64,000 bases of DNA from DATARH01 sp035534855. Lineage in GTDB: Bacteria > Pseudomonadota > Alphaproteobacteria > ATCC43930 > CGMCC-115725. The position numbers were made by a program, and so were the translations under genes. Positions 25,852-34,396 of the stretch are shown piece by piece. The first letter of the stretch is position 1; every line of letters begins with the position of its first letter. Location of the stretch: NCBI GenBank assembly GCA_035534855.1, contig DATLRD010000028.1, forward strand, positions 1 to 64,000. The letters are read 5' to 3'. The notes beneath the pieces were generated by a model. That model searched no databases and was not told the DNA's origin. It worked only from the letters and a program-made list of their open reading frames with translations.

Positions 25852-25932
25852 CGTCGTCCCGGCGAAGGCCGGGACCCACGGATCGGGCGCACCTGACGTG
25901 GAAGAGTGGATCCCGGCCTGCGCCGGGATGAC
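25852..25932. repeat. Palindromic repeat, GTGGATCCCGGC family
   Basis: Two stem-loops in tandem: CGTCCCGGCGAAGGCCGGGA (25855-25874) and GGATCCCGGCCTGCGCCGGGAT (25918-25929 and around). It separates two co-directional LLM genes within what is otherwise an operon. Near-identical to the copy at 43717-43800. Confidence 0.75.
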
Positions 25933-25957
25933 AAACACAGGGTAAGGAACCGGACCC

Positions 25958-26788
25958 ATGCAACTCGGCATTCACCTGCCGCAGATCGGCCGCAAGGCCG
26001 GGCCCGACGGCATCAAGCGGGCGGCGATCCAGGCCGAAGAGCTGGGTTTCGCCGATGTGTGGACCAGCGAGCACATCATCACGCCGCACGGCGCGCCATA
26101 CCCGCCGTCGCCGGTATTTTACGATCCGGTCCTGAGCCTGACCTGGGCCGCGGCATACACGACGCGGGTGCGGCTCGGCACCAGCGTGCTGGTCTTGCCG
26201 ATGCGCCACCCGCTGCCGCTCGCCAAGGAGTTGGCGACGCTGCAGAACCTGTCGGGCGGGCGGCTGATCCTCGGCGCCGGGGTCGGCTGGCTCGAGGCGG
26301 AATTTGCCGCGCTCGGCGCGCCGTTTCACGAGCGCGGCCGGCGCATGGACGAGGGCATCGACATGATGCGCGCGGTGTGGCGCGACGACCCGGTCAGCTT
26401 CGACGCGAAATTTGTGCCGGCGGTGATCGACCGCATGCGGATGATGCCAAAGCCGGAAACCGCGATCCCGATCTGGATCGGCGGCGGATCGGAGGCGGCG
26501 ATCAAGCGCGCGCTGCGACTCGACGGCTGGCATGGTTCGCGCACCTCGCCCGAGGAAGCGGGACCGATCGTCAAGCGGCTGCGCGCTGAGCGGCCCGGGC
26601 CGGACTTCGCGATCTCGCTGCGCGCCGCCTGGGACGGCAAGGACGAAGGCGCGCTGACCGCACGGCTCGATGCCTACGTGGCAGCCGGGGTCGGCCACGT
26701 CATGGTCGAGCCGTCCGACCGCACTCTCGACGACTGGCTCAAATCGGTCGAGTGCATCGCCCGCGCCGGCGCGGAGTTCCTGACATGA
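25958..26788 (+). CDS. LLM-class (F420-type) oxidoreductase
   Basis: 276 aa. Begins MQLGIHLPQIGRKAGPDGIK with the luciferase-like EELGFADVWTSEHI, then TTRVRLGTSVLVLPMRHPLP, and SGGRLILGAGVGWLEAEFAA, the motif of the F420-dependent TIGR03619-like group. Alphaproteobacterial members may use FMN instead. It overlaps the next gene (ATGA at 26785-26788), so the two are translationally coupled. Confidence 0.9.
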   Translation: MQLGIHLPQIGRKAGPDGIKRAAIQAEELGFADVWTSEHIITPHGAPYPPSPVFYDPVLSLTWAAAYTTRVRLGTSVLVLPMRHPLPLAKELATLQNLSGGRLILGAGVGWLEAEFAALGAPFHERGRRMDEGIDMMRAVWRDDPVSFDAKFVPAVIDRMRMMPKPETAIPIWIGGGSEAAIKRALRLDGWHGSRTSPEEAGPIVKRLRAERPGPDFAISLRAAWDGKDEGALTARLDAYVAAGVGHVMVEPSDRTLDDWLKSVECIARAGAEFLT

Positions 26789-27825
26789 AGCTGGCGATCA
26801 CGCTCAGGGTCTCGCCGGGCGAGGGCGGGATCGACATGGGGCTTGTGTGGGAGGCCGAGCGGCTCGGGTACGAGGCGGCGTGGGTCGGCGAGGCCTACGG
26901 CACCGACGCGGTGACCCCGGTCGCTTGGGTCTTGGCGCGCACCAGCCGGATCAAGGCGGGCACCGGCATCATGCAGATGCCGGCGCGTACTCCCGCCTGC
27001 GCGGCGATGACCGCGATGACCTTGCAGGCGCTGTCGGGCAACCGCTTCCTGTGCGGCGTCGGACCGTCGGGTCCGCAGGTGGTCGAGGGCTGGCACGGGG
27101 TGCCGTTCGGCAAGCCGCTGGCGCGCACCACAGAATACATTGCGATCATCCGCCAGATCGTGGCGCGCGAGGCGCCGCTCGAACACCACGGCGAGCACTA
27201 CGACATTCCCTATACCGGGCCGGGCGGCAGCGGCCTCGCCAAGCCGCTCAGAAGCATCGTCCACGGCGACCCCAGCCTGAAGATCTACACCGCGCCAAAC
27301 TCGCCGGCCGGGCTGCGCACCGCCGGCGAGGTCGCCGACGGTGCCTTGCCCTATTTCATGTCGCCGGAAAAGGCCGAGATCATGGTCGGTCCGATCCGCG
27401 AGGGCCGCGCCCGCGCGGGCAAGCCGGCAGCGCTCGACGATTTCGATCTGGCACCCTTTGTGCGGGTGGCGATGGGCGACGACCTCGTCGCGTGCCGCGA
27501 CAAATTGCGCCCCGGCCTGGCGCTTTACATCGGCGGCATGGGCGCGCGCAGCCGCAACTTCTATAACGACCTCGCCAAGCGGCTGGGCTATCAGGAAGCG
27601 GCCGAGACGATCCAGGAACATTTTCTTGCCGGCCGGCGCGAGGCCGCTGCCGCCGCGGTGCCCGACGCGCTGATCGACGAGATCTCGCTGGTCGGGCCGC
27701 CCGACCGCATCCGCGACCGGTTGCAGGCGTGGCAGGCGCTGGCGGCCGATCATCGCGTCGGCTCGATCGTGCTGAGCGGTGCCGATGCGGCGGCGATGCG
27801 GGTCGTGGCCGAGGCGATGCTTTAG
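26785..27825 (+). CDS. LLM-class (F420-type) oxidoreductase
   Basis: 346 aa of the same superfamily: MKLAITLRVSPGEGGIDMG, WEAERLGYEAAWVGEAYGTD, TSRIKAGTGIMQMPARTP, LSGNRFLCGVGPSGPQVVEG. It is more like the methylene-tetrahydromethanopterin-reductase branch. The start overlaps the upstream stop by four bases. Its 3' end lies inside a 17-bp tandem duplication that repeats the stop codon. Confidence 0.9.
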   Translation: MKLAITLRVSPGEGGIDMGLVWEAERLGYEAAWVGEAYGTDAVTPVAWVLARTSRIKAGTGIMQMPARTPACAAMTAMTLQALSGNRFLCGVGPSGPQVVEGWHGVPFGKPLARTTEYIAIIRQIVAREAPLEHHGEHYDIPYTGPGGSGLAKPLRSIVHGDPSLKIYTAPNSPAGLRTAGEVADGALPYFMSPEKAEIMVGPIREGRARAGKPAALDDFDLAPFVRVAMGDDLVACRDKLRPGLALYIGGMGARSRNFYNDLAKRLGYQEAAETIQEHFLAGRREAAAAAVPDALIDEISLVGPPDRIRDRLQAWQALAADHRVGSIVLSGADAAAMRVVAEAML

Positions 27826-27842
27826 CCGAGGCGATGCTTTAG
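27809..27842 (+). repeat. Exact 17-bp tandem duplication over a stop codon
   Basis: CCGAGGCGATGCTTTAG occurs twice in a row (27809-27825, 27826-27842). The first copy carries the stop of the LLM gene, the second provides a second in-frame-looking stop 17 nt on and then the ribosome site AGAGGAGAAGGCG of the next gene. A recent slippage event. Confidence 0.9.
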
Positions 27843-27853
27843 AGGAGAAGGCG

Positions 27854-29125
27854 ATGCCCGAGGCGTATTGGACCGGCGGCGACCTGCCGAATTTTGTCAC
27901 GCATCTGGAATGCGGGTTGACCGGCGAACGCTATGAGCCCGACCGGCTGCATGGACTGTCGAAAGCCGGCAAGCCGCTGCTGGTGCGCTACGACCTCGAC
28001 GGTGCGCGGCGCGCCCTGACCAAGGACATGCTCGCCGCCCGGCCGCAGACGCTGTGGCGCTATCGCGAGTTGTTGCCGGTGCGACGGCCGGAAAACGTCG
28101 TCTCGCTCGGCGAGGTGATCACCCCGCTGGTGCCGCTGCCGCGCCTTGGCGGCCGCTTGGCGAAAGGCGGTGAAATTCTGGTGAAGGACGAGGGGCGGCT
28201 GCCGACCGGCTCGTTCAAGGCGCGCGGGCTGGTGATGGCCGTGTCGATGGCCAAGGAGCTGGGCATCACGACGATGGCGATGCCGACCAACGGCAATGCC
28301 GGCGCCGCGATGGCGGCCTATTGCTCGCGCGCCGGCATCAAATCCTATGTCTTCTGCCCCGACGACACGCCCGAGGTGAATGTGCGCGAGATCGCGATGC
28401 AGGGCGCGCGCGTATTTCTGGTCGACGGTCTGATCGACGATTGCGGCCGGCTCGTCGCCGAGGGCGAAAAGACGGTCGGGTGGTTCAACTGCTCGACGCT
28501 GCGCGAGCCCTATCGCATCGAGGGCAAGAAGACGATGGGCCTCGAGCTGGCCGAGCAGCTCGGCTGGGAGATGCCGGACGTGATCTTCTATCCGACCGGC
28601 GGCGGCACCGGGCTCATCGGCATGTGGAAGGCGTTTGCCGAGCTCGATGCGCTCGGCTGGATCGGCAACAAGCGGCCGCGCATGGTCGCGGTCCAGGCGT
28701 CCGGCTGCGCGCCGATGGTCAAGGCCTGGGAAGCCGGCGACGAACACGCGCCACGCTGGGAGGATGCCCACACGTTTGCCGCGGGCATACGCGTGCCGGT
28801 GGCGGTCGGCGATTTCCTGATCCTGCGCGCAGTGCGCGAAAGCGGCGGGTTCGCGATCGCGGTTGACGATGCGGCGATCGCCGCGGCATGGCAGGAAGTC
28901 GCAGGTGAGGAGGGGCTGCTGCTGTGCCCCGAGGGGGCGGCGACTTATGCGGCCTATAAGCAGGCGCTCTCCGACGGTCGGGTCAGGCCGGGCGAGCAAG
29001 CAATCCTGTTCAATTGCGCGTCAGGGCTGAAATACCCTATGCCGGAGGCCGGCACTCGGCTAAAGCTGAGCCAGAAGATCGATTGGCAGCGCATCGTCGG
29101 CGAGGCTTCGCCCCGCGGGGGATGA
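27854..29125 (+). CDS. Threonine synthase-like PLP enzyme
   Basis: 423 aa fold-type II PLP enzyme. PLP lysine in LPTGSFKARGLVMAVSMAKE; phosphate loop YPTGGGTGLIGMWKAF; N-terminal FVTHLECGLTGERYEPDRLH resembles the short zinc-like Cys motif of thrC group 2 and cysteate synthase. It would convert phosphohomoserine to threonine or carry out a related beta/gamma replacement. The position behind three flavin oxidoreductases is not a thr operon, so a catabolic threonine-synthase-like paralogue is possible. GAGGAGAAGGCG supports the start. Confidence 0.85.
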   Translation: MPEAYWTGGDLPNFVTHLECGLTGERYEPDRLHGLSKAGKPLLVRYDLDGARRALTKDMLAARPQTLWRYRELLPVRRPENVVSLGEVITPLVPLPRLGGRLAKGGEILVKDEGRLPTGSFKARGLVMAVSMAKELGITTMAMPTNGNAGAAMAAYCSRAGIKSYVFCPDDTPEVNVREIAMQGARVFLVDGLIDDCGRLVAEGEKTVGWFNCSTLREPYRIEGKKTMGLELAEQLGWEMPDVIFYPTGGGTGLIGMWKAFAELDALGWIGNKRPRMVAVQASGCAPMVKAWEAGDEHAPRWEDAHTFAAGIRVPVAVGDFLILRAVRESGGFAIAVDDAAIAAAWQEVAGEEGLLLCPEGAATYAAYKQALSDGRVRPGEQAILFNCASGLKYPMPEAGTRLKLSQKIDWQRIVGEASPRGG

Positions 29126-29223
29126 ACCAATCGCACCAGCCGGTTATCGCGAGACCAGGTGATCGCCGATCGCGCGGATAACGTGTTATCGTTGGGCCTG
29201 AATCGCGGCAGCGGAGATCGCCG

Positions 29224-30996
29224 ATGGCTGAGACATTGTGGAACGGTTTTCTGCGGATTTCGCTGGTGTCTTGCCCGGTCCATTTGACGCCGGTGACGAC
29301 CGCGGGCAAGCGAGTGCGCCTTGACGACGTCAACGCGCGCACCGGCAACCTGGTGGCCGAGCAGTTTGTCGATTCCAAGACCGGCGATGTCGTGGCCGCG
29401 GGGGCGGTCGCCAAGGGTTACCGCGTCGACAGCGCGCGCTACGTGATCGTTTCCGACGAGGAGCTCAAGGCGCTCACCGGCGCACCGGTCAACGTCCTCG
29501 ATATCGAGCAGTTCGTGCCGCCTGAGCAGATCGACCGCATCTATGTCGACGCCTCCTGCTACCTCCACCCGGAAGGTCAGATCGCCGCCGAGACCGTGCA
29601 CGCATTGAGCCTGGCGATGGAGCGCAACGGCCGGGTGGGACTCGGCCGCGTCTCGCTGGGCGATCGCGAACGCACGGTGATGATCCAGCCGCACGGCACC
29701 GGGCTGATGGTGTCGACACTGCACAGCCCGGACCAGATCGAGCTCCCCGGATTTGCCGAGCGCTCAGCCAAGCAGATCCCGGTCGAAATGGTCGAAGTGG
29801 CGGAAAGCATCATCAGCCGCCGGTCGCGCGACTTCTCTGTGAGCCTGCTGCAGGACCGCACCGAAGCGGCCTTGCGGGCGCTGGTGGAACAGAAATCGCG
29901 CAGCGCCCCGCCATCCCCGCCCGCATCGCCGCCGCGGTCGTCGCCCGCCCCAGCGGCCCCGCCCCCGCCTGCGGCAGCCTCCTCGCCATCGCCGCCGCCA
30001 GCAGCTGAGTCACGGGCGTCCGTATCGTCTGCGGCTTCGCAATCGCCGTCAGCCACGTCGAGTTCGCCGCCTCCGGCCGCGGCGTCGAGTGCCGCCACGT
30101 CGTCGTCGACCCCGTCGCCAAGCGCTCCGCCGCCTCCGCCGCCGCCAAGCGCCCCGCCGCCTCCGCCGGCGCCGTCGAGTTCCGCTGCGTCGTCATCACC
30201 GCCTCCACGGGCGCCAAGCGCCCCGCCGTCGCCGCCGGCACCAAGCGCCCCGCCGCCTCCGCCGTCGTCGTCGAGTTCCGGTGCATCGTCGTCATCGCCT
30301 CCGCCGTCGCCGAGCGCTCCGCTGCCTCCGCCGGCGCCGTCGAGTTCCGGTGCATCGTCATCATCGCCTCCGCCGGCACCAAGCGCCCCGCCCCCGCCGT
30401 CGTCGTCGAGTTCCGCTGCATCGCCGTCATCGCCATCGTCGGCGCCAAGCGCACCGATGCCTTCGTCCCCGCCGTCGAGTTCCGACGCGTCATCTTCGAC
30501 CCCGTCGACGGCGCCAAGTTCTTCGCCTCCGGCCGTTCCGGCACCCACGCCCGCCCCGTCGGAGTCGGAGGCGCGCGAGTTGGGGGCCGAGGTGCTGCTG
30601 CATATCATGGGCCTCGGCGATCGCCGTTATGTCGAGGCCGGATGGGCCGGAAACCCTGGGAGCCGCCGGCAGATCGAGGCGCTGAGCATTCGTCCGCGCG
30701 AGGAGTTGCCGGCGAGCGCGGTCGAGTTCCGCGTGTTTGCGCAGGAGGGCCGCGCCACCGCCTGGGTCAGCAACGGCAACTACGCGGGCACGCGCGGGCG
30801 CGGCCTGCCGCTGATCGGGTTTGCCGTCCGCCCGGCCGAGGACCAGCGCGACCAGCTGGAAATCACCTACGAGGGCGCCTTCTTTGAAGGCGGCATCGTC
30901 GGGCCCAAGCGCGATGGCGAAATGTGCGTCTCGCCGGTCACCGACGACCCGCTCGAAGCGGTGCGGGTGACGATCACCGAGCGCGCGACCAAATAG
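29224..30996 (+). CDS. Ku family protein fused via a long Pro/Ser-rich linker to a ChW-like domain
   Basis: 590 aa; normal bacterial Ku is about 260-300. Residues 1-227 are a complete Ku core (LWNGFLRISLVSCPVHLTPV, KGYRVDSARYVIVSDEELKA, DIEQFVPPEQIDRIYVD, and the arm VEMVEVAESIISRRSRDF with EAALRALVEQ). Residues 228-447 are almost only Pro, Ser and Ala. Residues 450-590 form a compact domain with RVFAQEGRATAWVSNGNYAG and an earlier copy-like stretch VEAGWAGNPGSRRQIEALSI, which resemble clostridial hydrophobic-with-conserved-W (ChW) modules known from Gram-positive surface proteins. No ligD is near. Ku loads onto DNA ends in non-homologous end joining; the added domain has no known role there. 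Confidence 0.87.
   Translation: MAETLWNGFLRISLVSCPVHLTPVTTAGKRVRLDDVNARTGNLVAEQFVDSKTGDVVAAGAVAKGYRVDSARYVIVSDEELKALTGAPVNVLDIEQFVPPEQIDRIYVDASCYLHPEGQIAAETVHALSLAMERNGRVGLGRVSLGDRERTVMIQPHGTGLMVSTLHSPDQIELPGFAERSAKQIPVEMVEVAESIISRRSRDFSVSLLQDRTEAALRALVEQKSRSAPPSPPASPPRSSPAPAAPPPPAAASSPSPPPAAESRASVSSAASQSPSATSSSPPPAAASSAATSSSTPSPSAPPPPPPPSAPPPPPAPSSSAASSSPPPRAPSAPPSPPAPSAPPPPPSSSSSGASSSSPPPSPSAPLPPPAPSSSGASSSSPPPAPSAPPPPSSSSSAASPSSPSSAPSAPMPSSPPSSSDASSSTPSTAPSSSPPAVPAPTPAPSESEARELGAEVLLHIMGLGDRRYVEAGWAGNPGSRRQIEALSIRPREELPASAVEFRVFAQEGRATAWVSNGNYAGTRGRGLPLIGFAVRPAEDQRDQLEITYEGAFFEGGIVGPKRDGEMCVSPVTDDPLEAVRVTITERATK
30085..30500 (+). repeat. Degenerate 66-69 bp coding repeats in the Ku linker
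   Basis: The motif TCGAGTTCCG(G/C)TGC recurs at 30176, 30271, 30340, 30406 and 30475, spaced 66-69 bp apart in the last four, each followed by TCATC and CCTCCGCCG runs. The units encode about 22-23 residues of SSSxASSSSPPPxPSAPPPP. The repeats keep frame, so linker length probably varies between strains. Confidence 0.8.
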
Positions 30997-31108
30997 CACG
31001 ATCGGCTGCGCCCCGCGCGGATCGGGTGGCCGGCACCAGGCCATTGCAGATTGGCCCGATGCGGAGTTCCGCCGATCGTTACGCCGGCGCGAGGAGCCCG
31101 ACCGACCG

Positions 31109-32032
31109 ATGACGGCCGATCCGCCCGAACTCCAGTCGGACGAATGGTCTGATTGGCTGCTGCACCATCGGGATGGTGGCGATCCCGACCACGAGCAGGC
31201 GATCCGCGCCGATCTTGTGCGCTGCGCCGACCGCGTGCTCGACCGGGCCGAGCTTGCCCCGGGCATGACGCTTCTCGATATCGGGGCGGGCGACGGCCAG
31301 ATTGCGTTTCGCGCCATCGACCGCGTCGGACCATCGCTCCGCGTGGTCCTCACGGACATATCCCGCCCGCTGCTGCGCCACGCCGAGGCGCTGGCAACGC
31401 AGCGGCAGGTTCGCGGGCAATGCGGCTTTCACCATTGCGCCGCCGAACGGCTGGCCGGCATCGCCGACGCGTCGGTAGACGCCGTCACCACCCGCGCCGT
31501 GCTCGCCTACGTCGCCGACAAGGGCGCCGCGATGCGTGAATTTCGCCGCGTGCTCAAACCCGGCGGCAGGGTTTCGCTCGCCGAACCGGTGTTCCGGGAC
31601 GAGGCGATCGCGGTCAGCGCGCTGAAGATACAGATCGACACCCGTCCCCCCGAGCAGCGCGAACCGCTGCTTGCGCTGGTGCATCGCTGGAAGGCTGCGC
31701 AGTTCCCCGACACGGTCGAGAAGATCGCCAAGAGCCCGATCACCAATTATTCCGAGCGCGATCTTGTGCGCTTTGCCGAGGAAAGCGGGTTCATCGACAT
31801 CCACATGGAATTCCACATCGACATTACCCCCCACATCGCCCGGTCATGGGAGGTGTTCATCGCCAGTTCGCCGCATCCATGGGCCCCGCCGCTCAGCGTG
31901 ATCTTCGCGGAACAGTTCACGCCCGAAGAACGGCAGCTGTTCGAGCAGACGTTTCGCCCGCTGATCGGCGGCCGGAACACCACGGCGGTCAGCCGCATCG
32001 CCTATCTGACGGCGCGAAAGCAAGGGGAGTGA
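31109..32032 (+). CDS. Class I SAM-dependent methyltransferase
   Basis: 307 aa. SAM motif I TLLDIGAGDGQIAFRAID near residue 50-70, motif II acid VVLTDISRPLLRHAEA, motif IV DAVTTRAVLAYVADKG, and MREFRRVLKPGGRVSLAEP, all of the Methyltransf_11/25 type (UbiE-like). Substrate unknown. The N-terminal QSDEWSDWLLHHRDGGDPDH is a family-specific extension I do not recognise. It is followed by a 386-nt gene-free stretch. Confidence 0.87.
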   Translation: MTADPPELQSDEWSDWLLHHRDGGDPDHEQAIRADLVRCADRVLDRAELAPGMTLLDIGAGDGQIAFRAIDRVGPSLRVVLTDISRPLLRHAEALATQRQVRGQCGFHHCAAERLAGIADASVDAVTTRAVLAYVADKGAAMREFRRVLKPGGRVSLAEPVFRDEAIAVSALKIQIDTRPPEQREPLLALVHRWKAAQFPDTVEKIAKSPITNYSERDLVRFAEESGFIDIHMEFHIDITPHIARSWEVFIASSPHPWAPPLSVIFAEQFTPEERQLFEQTFRPLIGGRNTTAVSRIAYLTARKQGE

Positions 32033-32418
32033 ACCGGGGCCGACGTGCCCGATCATTGCCTGCGATCACTGCAGCGGCCGGGTTCCTCGCGAAATGAAGC
32101 GGAGCTGTAATGCGGAACGATGCAGTGCGGTGAAAGAAAATTGGCCGGGACACAAGGTCCCGGCCAAGTCTGAACAGGGAGGCTTCACGTCTAGGAGACG
32201 TAAGGATCCGAAGACCCTCTTTCCGGGCGCAAGTCCCGGAAACTCTATCGGGGCTCCCAGCCCCGGAATTACGCAGCGATGCAATATCGCGTGCCCGGAA
32301 AATGGCTGTTTGTTCGAAGTATCACCAGAAGGAATTTCCGGTGGCGGGTCTGCAAAAAGCGCAATGCTATCGGGGAGATGCAAAATATCCGCGGCATCTA
32401 GCCGCAGTTGACGCAATT
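32033..32418. other. Gene-free stretch with a cluster of four hairpins
   Basis: No convincing protein on either strand. Four stem-loops follow one another: 32141-32167 (TTGGCCGGGAC / GTCCCGGCCAA, 11 bp, loop ACAAG), 32187-32201 (ACGTCT/AGACGT), 32220-32242 (TTTCCGGG/CCCGGAAA) and 32249-32265 (CGGGGCT/AGCCCCG). On the minus strand the first is followed by TTTTCTTT, which makes it a good intrinsic terminator for transcripts coming from lsrB, about 250 nt downstream of its stop. The remainder could be a structured 3' UTR or a small RNA. The stretch is visibly less GC-rich than its flanks. Confidence 0.55.
32141..32167 (-). terminator. Intrinsic terminator, minus strand
   Basis: Perfect 11-bp stem TTGGCCGGGAC with a 5-nt loop, followed on the minus strand by TTTTCTTTC. 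Best read as the end of the lsrB transcript, or of a small RNA lying between it and lsrB. Confidence 0.65.
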
Positions 32419-33318
32419 CTAGCTGAGTCGCCCCTCGGCCACCTTGCGCAGCAGGAAATCGCGGAAAACGCTGATTCTTTTAGATGTCCGCAACTCTTCC
32501 GGATAGACGAAATACGCCTCGTTGGGCGGCCCGGCGATTTCCGGCAGGACCCGTACCAGGCCGCTGTGCTCGCTGGCGACAAAATCCGGCAGCGCAGCGA
32601 TGCCGAGCCCGCTCATCACCGCGCGCAGCATGCCGTAGGTGTTGTTGACGCTGAGAATCGGGCGGCGGTCCTGGCCGGGTTTGGCGCCCACCTCATTCAG
32701 CCAGTTGACCCCGGGCACCGGCGGGCGCGCGTCTTCGCCGTAGACGATGATGCGATGCTGGTCGAGGTCTTCCGGGCGCTGCGGCTCGCCGTATTTCTTG
32801 AGGTATTCGGTCGAGCCGTAGACATGGACCTGCACGCTGACCAGGTGGCGCTGGATCAGGTCGGGCTGGCGCGGCGGCGACATGCGAATCGCCACATCGG
32901 CCTCGCGCATCGACAGGTCGAGCTCGGAATCGTCGACCACCAGGCTGACCTGGATTTCCGGATAAAGGTCGAGGAATTCGCGGATTCGCGGGGTCAGCCA
33001 TACCGAGCCGAAGGCGACCGTCGTGGTGATCTTGAGCGGGCCCTTGGGCCGGTCCTTCGATTCGGAAATCAGCCCTTCGGCCATCGCCAGCTTGGCAAAC
33101 ACCTCGCGGGCGGTGCGGAACAGCAATTCGCCTTGCTCGGTCAGGATAAGGCCGCGCGCGTGGCGGTGGAACAGCGGCACGCTGACGCTTTCCTCGAGCG
33201 CGCTGATCTGCCGGCTGACCGCGGATTGGCTGAGGTTCAGCGCCTCGCCGGCGTGGGTGAAGCTGCCGGCTTCGGCGACGGCGTGAAAAACTCGTAACTT
33301 GTCCCAGTCCATCGCCAT
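32419..33318 (-). CDS. lsrB: LysR-type regulator of the LsrB/VtlR group
   Basis: 299 aa. Winged HTH MAMDWDKLRVFHAVAEAGSF with THAGEALNLSQSAVSRQISALE at residues 1-60, then the LysR substrate domain. The HTH, the phrase FHRHARGLILTEQGELLFRT and RQPDLIQRHLVSVQVHVYGS are very close to what I recall of Sinorhizobium LsrB and Brucella VtlR. Those regulators control lipopolysaccharide/oxidative responses and small RNA genes. Linkage to trxB (42 nt, same strand) is the same as in Rhizobiales and supports the name. A strong hairpin terminator lies downstream. Confidence 0.88.
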   Translation of the reverse strand: MAMDWDKLRVFHAVAEAGSFTHAGEALNLSQSAVSRQISALEESVSVPLFHRHARGLILTEQGELLFRTAREVFAKLAMAEGLISESKDRPKGPLKITTTVAFGSVWLTPRIREFLDLYPEIQVSLVVDDSELDLSMREADVAIRMSPPRQPDLIQRHLVSVQVHVYGSTEYLKKYGEPQRPEDLDQHRIIVYGEDARPPVPGVNWLNEVGAKPGQDRRPILSVNNTYGMLRAVMSGLGIAALPDFVASEHSGLVRVLPEIAGPPNEAYFVYPEELRTSKRISVFRDFLLRKVAEGRLS

Positions 33319-33359
33319 TTTGATCGTCCCGCCCTAGCCGCTGCGTCGGCGTCCGCCCT

Positions 33360-34337
33360 CTATTGGGCCGCCCGCATCGTGGCGACGTCTTCCTGCTCGG
33401 CTAAAAACTTCTCCGCCTCCAGCGCCGCCATGCAGCCCATTCCGGCCGCGGTGACCGCCTGGCGAAACACCTTGTCCTTAACATCGCCGGCGGCGAACAC
33501 GCCGCGGATGTTGGTCGCGGTCGAATCCGGCCGGGTCAGCACATAGCCCTCGGCATCGAGGTTGAGCTGCCCGGCGACGAGTTCGGTGACCGGGGTGTGG
33601 CCGATCGCGACAAACACCCCGTCGCACGCGAAATCGCTGACCGCGCCGGTCTGCACGTTGCGCAGGCGCACGCCGGTGACGCTGGGCGGCTCGGGCACGC
33701 CGAGGATGTCGTCGACGACGCTGTCCCAGATCACCTCGATCTTCGGGTTGCGAAACAGCCGGTCCTGCAGAATCTTCTCGGCGCGCAGCGCGTTGCGGCG
33801 GTGGATCAGTGTCACCTTGCGGGCGTGGTTGGTCAGATAGATCGACTCTTCGACCGCAGTGTTGCCGCCGCCGACCACCACCACGTCCTTGTCGCGAAAG
33901 AAGAACCCGTCGCAGGTCGCGCACGCCGACAGACCGAATCCGCGATAGGTGGCTTCGCTCGGCAGGCCGAGCCACCGCGCCTGGGCGCCAGTGGCGAGGA
34001 TCACGCTGTCGCCGATGTAGCGCTCGCCTGAATCGCCGGTCGCGACAAACGGCCGGCGCGACAGGTCGAGCTTGGTGACGAGGTCGAGAATCACCTGCGT
34101 CCCGACATGCTCGGCTTGGGCCTGCATCTGCTCCATCAGCCAGGGGCCCTGGATGATCTCGGCAAAGCCGGGGTAGTTCTCGACATCGGTGGTAATCGTC
34201 AGCTGGCCGCCCGGTTGCAGCCCAGTGACAAGGATCGGCTGCAGGTTAGCGCGCGCGGCATAGACCGCGGCGGTAAACCCGGCCGGCCCCGCGCCGACGA
34301 TCAGAACCTTGCTGTGACGCTCGAGCATCGCTGACAT
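33360..34337 (-). CDS. trxB: Thioredoxin-disulfide reductase
   Basis: 325 aa, normal size. FAD motif KVLIVGAGPAGFTAAVYAAR at the N-terminus, redox pair in FGLSACATCDGFFFRDKD, NADPH motif VVVVGGGNTAVEESIYL and C-terminal FAD loop NIRGVFAAGDVKDKVFRQ. It reduces thioredoxin with NADPH, which in turn supports the methionine sulfoxide reductase elsewhere in the window. The start MSAMLERHSK at 34337 is used; Met at 34328 is an alternative. Confidence 0.97.
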   Translation of the reverse strand: MSAMLERHSKVLIVGAGPAGFTAAVYAARANLQPILVTGLQPGGQLTITTDVENYPGFAEIIQGPWLMEQMQAQAEHVGTQVILDLVTKLDLSRRPFVATGDSGERYIGDSVILATGAQARWLGLPSEATYRGFGLSACATCDGFFFRDKDVVVVGGGNTAVEESIYLTNHARKVTLIHRRNALRAEKILQDRLFRNPKIEVIWDSVVDDILGVPEPPSVTGVRLRNVQTGAVSDFACDGVFVAIGHTPVTELVAGQLNLDAEGYVLTRPDSTATNIRGVFAAGDVKDKVFRQAVTAAGMGCMAALEAEKFLAEQEDVATMRAAQ

Positions 34338-34396
34338 CGCATCGATTGGACAGCCTACTATACCATTCTCGGACGAAAAGCGATGTGTCGGCCTTG

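Noticed and set aside
24527..26698. 723-codon minus-strand frame opposite two LLM genes
   Set aside because: It runs through a palindromic repeat and has His/Arg/Asp-rich, unlikely composition; the LLM genes are clear on the plus strand.
32066..32416. Open frames on both strands (about 105-116 codons) in the gap next to lsrB
   Set aside because: No ribosome site, unnatural composition, and the stretch is dominated by hairpins.
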